This document shows positions 8,410 to 15,882 of a stretch of 38,489 nt of DNA, piece after piece (positions within the stretch are counted from its first letter, which is position 1; each line of letters begins with the position of its first letter). The notes under the pieces were generated by a model, which did no database searches, was not told the origin of the DNA, and saw only the letters and a list, made by a program, of their open reading frames with translations. This DNA comes from Vibrio ezurae NBRC 102218 (GTDB lineage Bacteria > Pseudomonadota > Gammaproteobacteria > Enterobacterales > Vibrionaceae). A program made the translations under genes and the position numbers. Location: contig NZ_BATM01000055.1 in the NCBI RefSeq assembly GCF_000467185.1, positions 1-38,489 on the forward strand, read 5' to 3'.

Positions 8410-9174
8410 TTACGCTATCTGCTGTTTAATCTTTTCAATCACTAATTTAATTTTTCGTGCTTCTACATTGAGGCGCATTTTTGTATTCATTTGCGTCTCT
8501 TTTTTGAGCTTGTTTCGGATTTGAATTAGCTGTATTTCTAATCTATTTAGTTCCGCTAGTAGAGGGGTTAAATCCTCATCGGCTTTGTCGCTGTAAATTC
8601 CTGTTGTCTTGGCTGCTTCTAAGAAATTTAGCTTTTGGATGACACTGGTATAGAAGTCATACAGCGATAACACCGAGCAGTGGTCAAAACGTAAATCTGC
8701 AAGGAAATCTGAATTAAACGTTTGCTGGCTCTTTTCGTCTAGCCAGCCAGTGTCATACTGATACTCAATGGTTAGCTTAGTACTGTCCACTTGGTTCACT
8801 CGCTTATCAGCCAAACTGATGGCAGCCTCCTGATCCCACTCAACAAACAGTAGAGTTGGGTATGGGATCTGCTGATGCAGTAGCTTACACAGTTGCTTAG
8901 TTTTACTGTTGCTCTTCACTTTTACATGCAGAACCGCGATCTCTTTGTATTGATGTACATCATCTTCAAAGACTGGAATATTCACCGTCTCAGGCTTCAT
9001 GGTAAATCGCCACATTAGCGATTTAAGCACATCTTTAATCAACTGTTTATCACTGCTGCTTAAGGATGTATTGTCAGTAATTGTTTTCTTCGGTACCTTA
9101 ACGCCTAGCTCTGTACTATTAGGAAAACCAAAGTTCTGGATCACGGTTTCGGCGAAACTACTCTCTATGCTCAC
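8410..9174 (-). CDS. DUF4391-family accessory protein
   Basis: A 254-aa protein that I assign to DUF4391 from its overall pattern: an N-terminal part ending near DVLKSLMWRFTMKPET, a central HVKVKSNSKTKQL segment with IPYPTLLFVEWD (about 105-117), and a charged helical, probably coiled-coil, C-terminus (about 205-254). No catalytic residues are evident. Members of this family are known to me mainly as neighbours of methylase and helicase genes; their biochemical role is not established. The start is GTG, with AGAGGG 8 bases upstream, 12 bp after the stop of the SNF2 helicase gene, so the two are very likely cotranslated. I infer a structural or adaptor role in a complex with the helicases and Mod. 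Confidence 0.8.
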   Translation of the reverse strand: MSIESSFAETVIQNFGFPNSTELGVKVPKKTITDNTSLSSSDKQLIKDVLKSLMWRFTMKPETVNIPVFEDDVHQYKEIAVLHVKVKSNSKTKQLCKLLHQQIPYPTLLFVEWDQEAAISLADKRVNQVDSTKLTIEYQYDTGWLDEKSQQTFNSDFLADLRFDHCSVLSLYDFYTSVIQKLNFLEAAKTTGIYSDKADEDLTPLLAELNRLEIQLIQIRNKLKKETQMNTKMRLNVEARKIKLVIEKIKQQIA

Positions 9175-9186
9175 TGTTATTACCCT

Positions 9187-12100
9187 CTAAACCACTACCA
9201 AATAACTAACGACTTCAAAGTCATTAATCTGCTGGCTTGAGTTACCTGTTAAGGTTGTACCACCAGGGTTGAACAAACTTGCTGCGCCTTTCTCTTCACT
9301 CTTACCCGCTATGTCTCCAACGGCAATGCGTAACAGATGTAACTGCTCATCCATATTGGTGTAACTTCTCGTTTCACGCTCAACAGCTTCATAGGCCGCT
9401 GCATCAGGCTCATTTGAGCCACTTGCTAGCTTCTTAATTAGGTCAAGAATATGTTTCGCTTGGGTAAACGAATACACCACTTCTTCATCCTCTGAAACGT
9501 AAACGAGATAGTAAGGCGCAAGCGCATAGCTCTCATCTACTTGCACTGAACCTGTTTTGTCCTTAAGGCAGAAGATAACACCAGGCTCTAGTTCATTCGC
9601 AATGGCAGCCAACTCAGCATTTGAACTGTAGATTCGCACTGGTGCAAAAAGTCCTGTCGGTGCCGACTCAAGCAACTCTAGATGCTCTTTGAGATAATCA
9701 GACAGATCCATTCGGAAATCATTCAAGGTAAGATCAGTGATTGATACCCCACCCGAAATTTCTTCTAGGTCAACTACTTGGTCTTGCAGTTGCTCTAACT
9801 GCTTTCTGCGATAATCCAGATCATTCATTTCGGATGAGTTTTGCTCGATAACGTTCTCTTCCCCTGTAGCGGATATATCAAGCAAGACCATTCTACCGCT
9901 AACTCTTGCCTCTAAATTAATGTATTCATCCAACTCCATATTCGGCCAGAAATTCACTAGCTGAATTTGCGCGTTGATGGAACCTAGTCGGTCAATTCGA
10001 CCGAAGCGCTGAATAATACGCACTGGGTTCCAGTGAATATCGTAGTTCACTAGATAGTCACAATCTTGCAGGTTTTGACCTTCTGAAATACAGTCGGTTG
10101 CAATCAAGATATCAATCTCTTGCGAAAACTCTGGGAACACTTTTTCACGCTCTTTTGAGATGGGTGAAAAGTGAGTCAGCATACTGTTCAAATCCGCTTT
10201 CACACGCTTGCCAGCTGGATCAAGCAAAGTGGTATCTGTTTTCTGACCTGTGATAAGCGCCGTATTTATTCCAAATTGATTTTGTGCCCAAGAGGCTAAG
10301 TCGTTATACAAATACTCAGCGGTATCCGCGAAAGCAGAAAAGATGATGACCTTTTTGTTTGCTCCATTGATCGGATTTTGCACCTTATTGGTAATGGCCT
10401 CTTTCAACGCTTGTAGCTTGGCATCCCGAACCGCGCAAACTTGCCTTGCCTCTCTTACAATTTCTCGTAAGAAGGCACAATCTGCATCAAGATCTTGTGC
10501 ATATCGAATCAAATCCATGTCTTGCAGGCGAACCTTAGTCTTTTTACCCACCATAAAGGGCGCAAGCTCTGGGCTTTCCATTTCAAAATCGTGTATTTCT
10601 TCGATCGGCGGTGCAACGAACTCATCCGTCAACCCAGCAGATAAGTTGGGAGCAATATTCTGACTGAAATGCTCAATTTGTCTTAAAATCGACTCAACTT
10701 GTGCGAGTAGTTTCTCTGACGTCAACTTAAACGAGAAGATAGAGCTTTCCATGCGTTTCAATAAGTTGATACGCATTAAGTGAACCAGACTCGCCTCACG
10801 GTCTACTTGTTTGAAAGTAGAGCCGCTTTTGACTTTTTGGTCATAACGTCTTGCGTACTCCGCAATTTTGTTGGGCATCACATACTGCATTGGTGAGTAG
10901 CATGCCAGAGTTAGGCGACGAATTGTGTCGTTAACATCTTTTAATGGTGGGAATTCTTTTTGCAGGTCAATGTCGGACTTAACGTTCTTTGGCAAAAGAC
11001 GGGTTGGGAACTTACCCACATCTTCCGTGCCGTAGTATTTTTCGATGTGCTTACGGGAACGGGCTATGGTGTAAATATCCAATAACTTGAAATAATCAAA
11101 GTTAATAGTATCGAGCAATTCTTGAGAGGTACGCTCATCTGTCGGGCGTTTAGACCAAGCATTAAAGTGTTGCTGTGCCGTTCTCAAGGTACCTTCAATG
11201 CTATTGATGCCATGTTCAGCAAGTGCTGAATCGTTAGCTTCAGTAATGAAGGCCACCTGGTTCTTCATATCGTTGAGACGATTGTTAACGGGGGTTGCCG
11301 ACAACATTAGCACTTTAGTTTTGACACCCGCTTTAATGATGTCGTCGAGCAGTCTTTGATAGCGGTTCTTGCCATCTTTCTTAGGGTTATTATTACGGAA
11401 ATTGTGGCTTTCATCAATCACAACCAGATCGTAGTTACCCCAGTTTATCGTCTCAAGGTTAATAGTACCTGAATGCCCTTTGAAGCGACTCATGTCGGTA
11501 TGATTGAGAACGTCGTAGTTAAAGCGGTCATCAGCTAGCAGGTTACGTTTATCATTCTGTGTGTACACCAACCAGTTGTCCCTAAGCTTCTTAGGACATA
11601 GGACCAGTACTTTGTCATTACGTAACTCGAAGTATTTAATTACTGCTAGAGCCTCAAAGGTTTTACCCAGCCCAACACTATCAGCAATGATACAACCGTT
11701 ATATTTGCTAAGTTTATCGATCGCGCCGAGCACTCCATCTCGTTGGAATTTATACAGTTTGTTCCAGACGATTGTATCTTTAAAGCCCGTACGAGTATTG
11801 ATGATGTTCTCTTCTTGAAGCTCACCAATAAAGTCTTTGAACAGGTTGTAGAGAGTAACAAAATAAATGAAGCTAGCTGGCTGATCTTTAGTTAACATAT
11901 CGAGCTGAGATAGGAGCTCTTTCTTGGCTTCTTTGACCTGCCCTTTTGCATTCCAAACCATATTGAAATAAGACAATAAATCTTGCGATTGAGGAGCTGG
12001 AACTTTGGTTATCATATCGAATGAGGCTGACTCAGAAAGCCCCAACCCAGCCCCATTAAACTGAGCGCCATCGATTGCAGTCAACTCTTCCCCTTCGGAA

Positions 12101-12453
12101 GCAATAATATGCCTACCGACAGCACCGACTAGAGAGACAAGCTTCACACTAGTTTTATCTTCCACCCATTGAGCAAATTCTCTGGCTATTGCCTTTTGGT
12201 TTAGTTGGTTTCGAAAGCGAGTTTCGTGCTCCCCACCTAACAAAGGTCCAAACGGGCTATTTATTTCGCTATGGTTTCCAAACCCTTTAAATTGAGAAAA
12301 AAGCAGTCGGACAGAATCAAGATTAGACAACTCATCCTGCAATGCGTCAAACGCATATATAGAAAAAAGTCCCGTCATAATCGAAAGCTTATCATCTTTT
12401 TCAAAGCTTTCAGCAAGAAGATCAGCCACCTTTGTCGTGGTATTATCTATTAA
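9187..12453 (-). CDS. SNF2-family helicase with PLD-like N-terminal domain
   Basis: A 1088-aa SF2/SNF2 ATPase. The N-terminal 150 residues resemble phospholipase-D-like helicase domains (LSIMTGLFSIYAF near the start, then DGAQFNGAGLG at about 128-138), but the HxK of the HKD motif is not intact: His115 is followed by IIAS. The ATPase shows DSVGLGKT (258-265), DESH (347-350), SATP (385-388) and, in the second lobe, QRFGRIDRLGS (815-825). It probably translocates on double-stranded DNA. An ATG at 12519 would add 22 residues; I prefer 12453 because it has AGAGAG at ideal spacing and the PLD-like fold begins right after it. First gene of the four-gene operon. Related to helicases in DISARM-like and other defence loci, but no other DISARM genes are present. 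Confidence 0.88.
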   Translation of the reverse strand, partial: LIDNTTTKVADLLAESFEKDDKLSIMTGLFSIYAFDALQDELSNLDSVRLLFSQFKGFGNHSEINSPFGPLLGGEHETRFRNQLNQKAIAREFAQWVEDKTSVKLVSLVGAVGRHIIASEGEELTAIDGAQFNGAGLGLSESASFDMITKVPAPQSQDLLSYFNMVWNAKGQVKEAKKELLSQLDMLTKDQPASFIYFVTLYNLFKDFIGELQEENIINTRTGFKDTIVWNKLYKFQRDGVLGAIDKLSKYNGCIIADSVGLGKTFEALAVIKYFELRNDKVLVLCPKKLRDNWLVYTQNDKRNLLADDRFNYDVLNHTDMSRFKGHSGTINLETINWGNYDLVVIDESHNFRNNNPKKDGKNRYQRLLDDIIKAGVKTKVLMLSATPVNNRLNDMKNQVAFITEANDSALAEHGINSIEGTLRTAQQHFNAWSKRPTDERTSQELLDTINFDYFKLLDIYTIARSRKHIEKYYGTEDVGKFPTRLLPKNVKSDIDLQKEFPPLKDVNDTIRRLTLACYSPMQYVMPNKIAEYARRYDQKVKSGSTFKQVDREASLVHLMRINLLKRMESSIFSFKLTSEKLLAQVESILRQIEHFSQNIAPNLSAGLTDEFVAPPIEEIHDFEMESPELAPFMVGKKTKVRLQDMDLIRYAQDLDADCAFLREIVREARQVCAVRDAKLQALKEAITNKVQNPINGANKKVIIFSAFADTAEYLYNDLASWAQNQFGINTALITGQKTDTTLLDPAGKRVKADLNSMLTHFSPISKEREKVFPEFSQEIDILIATDCISEGQNLQDCDYLVNYDIHWNPVRIIQRFGRIDRLGSINAQIQLVNFWPNMELDEYINLEARVSGRMVLLDISATGEENVIEQNSSEMNDLDYRRKQLEQLQDQVVDLEEISGGVSITDLTLNDFRMDLSDYLKEHLELLESAPTGLFAPVRIYSSNAELAAIANELEPGVIFCLKDKTGSVQVDESYALAPYYLVYVSEDEEVVYSFTQAKHILDLIKKLASGSNEPDAAAYEAVERETRSYTNMDEQLHLLRIAVGDIAGKSEEKGAASLFNPGGTTLTGNSSQQINDFEVVSYLVVV

Positions 12454-12825
12454 CATATTGCTCTCTATAACTTGGTGAAATCTAACATCAGTAGCCTTCA
12501 AAGTATTCAAGCGCCACATAACCTGGGCCGCTCATGAAGAACCATGATGTCATCATCGAAACTCACATATACAACTAAACCTATATTGTCATCTTTTGCA
12601 GTTTACACAGTAGATATTCTATACTGGTCTTTAATTTTTCTAGGATATTACCATTCATTTCTCTGTGGTACCTGCTAGCTTAACAAATATAAAAAAACCT
12701 ATTACGTTGTACTTATCATTACGCGCCATAGCTATCTGCCCTGACATTGCTCTGACACAACAAAGTTGAGTGTGCATAAAGTATTCAATAAATAATTACT
12801 TTTTAGTCAATTTTTCGTTATAAGT
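12454..12825. promoter_or_regulatory. Divergent intergenic region between defence operon and Sel1 gene
   Basis: A 372-bp AT-rich region that must hold the promoters of both the leftward operon and the rightward Sel1-repeat gene. Toward Sel1, TTGAGT at 12766 with 17 bases to TAAATA at 12789 is a possible but weak promoter. I see no convincing consensus promoter for the operon and no strong palindrome. Confidence 0.4.
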
Positions 12826-14466
12826 ATGAATTCTAAATTTCTCTACAATAAAGGTTACAAATTACTAAGTGACGCTGTTTCACCATCTGAAAAATCTGAA
12901 GCTGTGAAGTACTTATTCCAATCAAGTGCACTGAAGTACCCTGAAGCTATATATGCTTTTGGTCGCCTCCATTTAGATGGTGAGCTTGTTAAGTTAGATA
13001 GAAAAGTCGGGATACAGTACTTAAAGGACGCTGAATCAAAAAATGTTTTAGCAGCCACATTCGAACTAGCACTTGCCTCTTATGAAGCCACTACAAGTTC
13101 TAACTTAGCGCTTGAATATTATAGAAAAATTAAGAAATTAGCGGCACTAGGATATGAGCCTGCGACTCTTTGGATCAATGATGACTTAATTTCCCTTTCA
13201 AAGTGCTACTTACAAGGGCACAAACTGTTCCCCAGCAAACCCAAAGCAAAAGCACTTGTAATCCAAGCAGTTAATGAACAGTTAATTACAAACATCGCTG
13301 AACTTGAAGAACACATACTCAACTTTGATGATTTTACACCAAGTTTTTATCAGGCAATTGAGAATTTAAAAATAGAATTAACGCCATATGATGAATTAGT
13401 CGATATCGCAGACAAATATTTTAACTCACCATCTTCGTATATTAGGGACAAAGCATTCAATATATATAAGCTAGCAGTCGAAAAAAGTGATAGCTTTGGC
13501 TTATTAGGGATGGCTCGTTGTTATGAAGAAGGAGTTGGTTGCCAAATCAATGATAGCGAAGCTAATCGCTTATATAAGATTCTTGCAGATAACAATGAAA
13601 TAGCAGAGGCGGCACTTAAGCTAGCGGTCAGAATTGATGAAGGCATTGGGGTATCCAAAATGTCTGAATCTTCTGCTTTTTATTATTTTTGTAAAGCTGC
13701 ATCTCTTGATAACTCCGAAGCAGCATTTCGAGCATTTGAAATGCTAGAGTCTGAAAACCCACCTATCGACGAAGTTATAGACTTATTTTATTATGAGTCA
13801 TACTACGACAAGCTTGATATGAGTGAATATGAGCGAATCAAACTTTGCCTTCTATCCTTATCATGCGACGAACAAAATGCTGAAGCTCACTATAGCTTTG
13901 CTCAAGCAATAAATGAGTTACTCGAAGATACTAAAATTGCTAACTCTCACTACAAAATAGCAGCCAATCTAGGGCATCCCTCTGCTTCATATGAACATGC
14001 ACTAAATATCCGAGATCAACACCCTAAAGATGCTCACCATTATCTTCTTAATGCCGCCAAAGGAGGCATACAAGCAGCTTTCAAACAAATAGCTTGGGAT
14101 CTGTACAAAGGTGAAGTTTGTATCGAAGATAAAGATCAAGCTGAATTTTGGTTTAAAAAAAGTGCTCTAAGCGGAAATGTACATTCAATGTATGTATTGG
14201 GATTGTGTTATCTCTACCATCACAACACCGAAGAGTATGATTCTGCCGCTGTATTGTGGTTAAAGAAAGCTACAGAAAAAGGCTCATCGTCCGCTTGCTA
14301 TGAATTAGGCCGTTGTTATCAAAATGGTTGGGGCGTAGATTTAAACTATCTTAAAGCTCGCGAGCACTACAAAAAAGCTCAAAACTACAACCCAGAACAA
14401 GTTGCCGAAAGATTGAAAGAACTAGAACAGTTAGTCTGGGATTTTTATCAAGAATACTCAACCTAA
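12826..14466 (+). CDS. Sel1-repeat (TPR-like) protein
   Basis: A 546-aa protein built largely from Sel1-like repeats, 36-residue-type alpha/alpha hairpins. Typical repeat cores are GLLGMARCYEEGVGC, AALKLAVRIDEGIGV, SMYVLGLCYLYH and SACYELGRCYQNGWGVD. There is no signal peptide or membrane segment, so it is probably a cytoplasmic scaffold. The family mediates protein-protein contacts; no catalytic domain is visible. No good Shine-Dalgarno precedes the ATG (only TAAG), so expression may be low. Base composition is more AT-rich than the R-M genes. It is divergent from the defence operon and could be a separate cargo gene or an accessory sensor; the sequence does not decide. Confidence 0.82.
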   Translation: MNSKFLYNKGYKLLSDAVSPSEKSEAVKYLFQSSALKYPEAIYAFGRLHLDGELVKLDRKVGIQYLKDAESKNVLAATFELALASYEATTSSNLALEYYRKIKKLAALGYEPATLWINDDLISLSKCYLQGHKLFPSKPKAKALVIQAVNEQLITNIAELEEHILNFDDFTPSFYQAIENLKIELTPYDELVDIADKYFNSPSSYIRDKAFNIYKLAVEKSDSFGLLGMARCYEEGVGCQINDSEANRLYKILADNNEIAEAALKLAVRIDEGIGVSKMSESSAFYYFCKAASLDNSEAAFRAFEMLESENPPIDEVIDLFYYESYYDKLDMSEYERIKLCLLSLSCDEQNAEAHYSFAQAINELLEDTKIANSHYKIAANLGHPSASYEHALNIRDQHPKDAHHYLLNAAKGGIQAAFKQIAWDLYKGEVCIEDKDQAEFWFKKSALSGNVHSMYVLGLCYLYHHNTEEYDSAAVLWLKKATEKGSSSACYELGRCYQNGWGVDLNYLKAREHYKKAQNYNPEQVAERLKELEQLVWDFYQEYST

Positions 14467-14511
14467 TTATGGTAAATCGAAATCAACATCACTTAATTGT
14501 ACTAATACAAT

Positions 14512-14730
14512 TTAATCTTCTTCAACCACCTCGTATAACTCCCCAACCTGGATTGATAAGCCAGCACAAATGGCAACAATAACGTCCAGATCCACTCTGT
14601 TAGCACTTTCGTTATAAATTCTAGTCAGAATATTTCGATGAACTCCTGTCAGCCTTGATAAATCTGAAATTTTCATTCTTCGCTCACCTAAGATACGAGG
14701 GAGGTTACATTTAATATTCATAATATACAT
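14512..14730 (-). CDS. Small Cro/CI-type HTH regulator
   Basis: A 72-aa one-domain DNA-binding protein. LPRILGERRMKISDLSRLTGVHRNILTRIYN is a helix-turn-helix of the XRE class: helix 2 MKISDLSRLTG, recognition helix VHRNILTRIYN. The segment VDLDVIVAICAGLSIQVGELYE is the typical following part of short YozG-like regulators. It lacks a C-terminal effector domain. ATG at 14730 or three codons in at 14721; neither has an ideal ribosome-binding site. Four similar short motifs lie in the 180 bp upstream, between this gene and a rightward small ORF, suggesting that it represses both itself and the rightward genes. Likely the master regulator of the element. Confidence 0.82.
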   Translation of the reverse strand: MYIMNIKCNLPRILGERRMKISDLSRLTGVHRNILTRIYNESANRVDLDVIVAICAGLSIQVGELYEVVEED

Positions 14731-14840
14731 TTTCCGTGCAAATAATACTTGTAATGTACAAACAGAGTGCTAATATAAATATACAGCAAACGTGCATTAA
14801 GCTCATTTAATACCAATAAGTAACCTTTAATGTACGTTAT
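14731..14840. promoter_or_regulatory. Cluster of operator-like motifs (TAATGYACGTT)
   Basis: Four related short motifs in both orientations: CGTGCAAATA (14735-14744), TAATGTACA (14752-14760), AAACGTGCATTAA (14788-14800) and TTTAATGTACGTTA (14828-14839). They lie between the HTH gene and the divergent small ORF, where an autoregulating XRE repressor would bind. Binding is inferred from position and repetition only. Confidence 0.5.
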
Positions 14841-14908
14841 TTACTGAATTTACACTAGTGAGAATCTAACATAATTCAAACTAGTTAACGAAAGCTAAGA
14901 GGGATCTT

Positions 14909-15211
14909 ATGAATTACACTTCTATTGTTGTGCATTGCTCTAGTTGTCTACTCGATATACTCGAGTCTCCTACTCTCCTATCTAATTTTGACAATGACTG
15001 GAGATTCTATCAAGACGAACTTCATCAACTCATCTTGACTCGCTTATATGAAGAAAACTATTTAGTGTATGAAGCAAAAGAAGTTGCTGGCTTTATGTCA
15101 AAAACAATGACCGCATACTTACGACATTGCATTGTATCGGGATATGAAAACAAAACTTTAGCATTAAACACGTTAAACCACCTTCAAACGAAATTCGAAA
15201 CGCTGCACTAA
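14909..15211 (+). CDS. Hypothetical 100-aa protein
   Basis: A complete small frame with a strong ribosome-binding site (AAGAGGG, 6 bases before the ATG) followed by a clear terminator, which together support a real gene. The protein starts MNYTSIVVHCSSCLLDILE, is mildly acidic and mainly helical, and has no signal peptide or motif that I can name. It is the first gene to the right of the HTH regulator and the operator cluster, so it is likely repressed by that regulator. Confidence 0.65.
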   Translation: MNYTSIVVHCSSCLLDILESPTLLSNFDNDWRFYQDELHQLILTRLYEENYLVYEAKEVAGFMSKTMTAYLRHCIVSGYENKTLALNTLNHLQTKFETLH

Positions 15212-15226
15212 CCCTCTCATCTATTT

Positions 15227-15257
15227 AAGGGTAGCGATACTGCTACCCTTTCATTTT
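15227..15257 (+). terminator. Rho-independent terminator
   Basis: A perfect 9-bp stem AAGGGTAGC / GCTACCCTT (15227-15235 and 15242-15250) with a 6-base loop, followed by TCATTTT. It ends the transcript of the 100-aa ORF just upstream. Confidence 0.8.
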
Positions 15258-15364
15258 CCATACCTAGGCCTACCTTTTTGATTAAGTACAAAATTAGAAC
15301 AACTTTCAGAGGCATTTACAGCCTTTAGTAGTCAATAAAAGTTTATCAAGGTCACATTAAAAAA

Positions 15365-15393
15365 TGTGTCTCATTTCAGGCTATTGAGACACA
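15365..15393. repeat. 9-bp inverted repeat upstream of alpA-like gene
   Basis: TGTGTCTCA (15365-15373) and its exact complement TGAGACACA (15385-15393), separated by 11 bases, centred about 60 bp before the AlpA-like start. There is no T-run after it, so an operator or leader hairpin is more likely than a terminator. Confidence 0.5.
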
Positions 15394-15441
15394 GAACTTA
15401 GTTTAGGATGCATTTAAATAATAAAAAAAAGGGCCAACCCA

Positions 15442-15666
15442 ATGTCAAAATGCTTAACCAAAAACGATGTTCAAAAAATTTTAAACATTTCTAAAACCAC
15501 TCTTGAACGATGGATCAAAAAAGGCTGTTTCATCCCTGGAACACAGTTTGGTGAAAATAGCGTTCGCTTCCGTGAATCCGAGGTAAGCGAATATCTAGAT
15601 CGTGTTTTTGCTGGTGAGGAACGCACAACAGTAACTACCGATATCAAAAACAAACGTTGTGCTTAG
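15442..15666 (+). CDS. AlpA-like HTH regulator / excisionase
   Basis: A 74-aa protein of the AlpA / MerR-like HTH_17 group: LTKNDVQKILNISKTTLERWIKKGCFIPG is the winged helix-turn-helix and SVRFRESEVSEYLDR the usual second half, ending in a basic tail. Such proteins act as excisionases or activate integrase genes; AlpA of E. coli prophage CP4-57 is the model. ATG start with AAGGG about 8-10 bases upstream. It precedes the relaxase gene by about 220 bp. I infer that it controls excision and possibly mobilization. Confidence 0.85.
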   Translation: MSKCLTKNDVQKILNISKTTLERWIKKGCFIPGTQFGENSVRFRESEVSEYLDRVFAGEERTTVTTDIKNKRCA

Positions 15667-15795
15667 TCATAAAAATAATGTTTCATACACACAAAACTCA
15701 AACTGCAATATTAAGTTTTATTAGTTATCACTTACACTTTATTCGAGTGCTAGTTATATGGATGTAGGAAGCAGTGAGTTGGTGTAACCAAGTAC

Positions 15796-15836
15796 GCTGC
15801 TATTACACTTTTCCATAGGAAAAAGTGCATAGCAGC
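15796..15836. other. Candidate oriT hairpin
   Basis: A long imperfect inverted repeat: GCTGCTAT (15796-15803) pairs with ATAGCAGC (15829-15836), and inside it CACTTTTCC (15806-15814) pairs with GGAAAAAGTG (15818-15827) with one bulged base. It lies 47 bp before the relaxase start. MobV-type relaxases nick next to hairpins that lie just upstream of their own genes, so this is the best candidate for the transfer origin. No T-run follows it. Confidence 0.5.
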
Positions 15837-15882
15837 TCTTGGCAAACTTAGCAGTTTGATCGCTAGTAATATAGGTGATCAA

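Noticed and set aside
3332..12519. Full DISARM or BREX system
   Set aside because: No drmA, drmB, drmC, pglZ or brxC-like genes are present; only a DISARM-like SNF2 helicase.
15856..15882. TTG start adding 9 residues to the relaxase
   Set aside because: The ATG at 15883 has AGGTGAT at proper spacing and gives a better MobV-like N-terminus.
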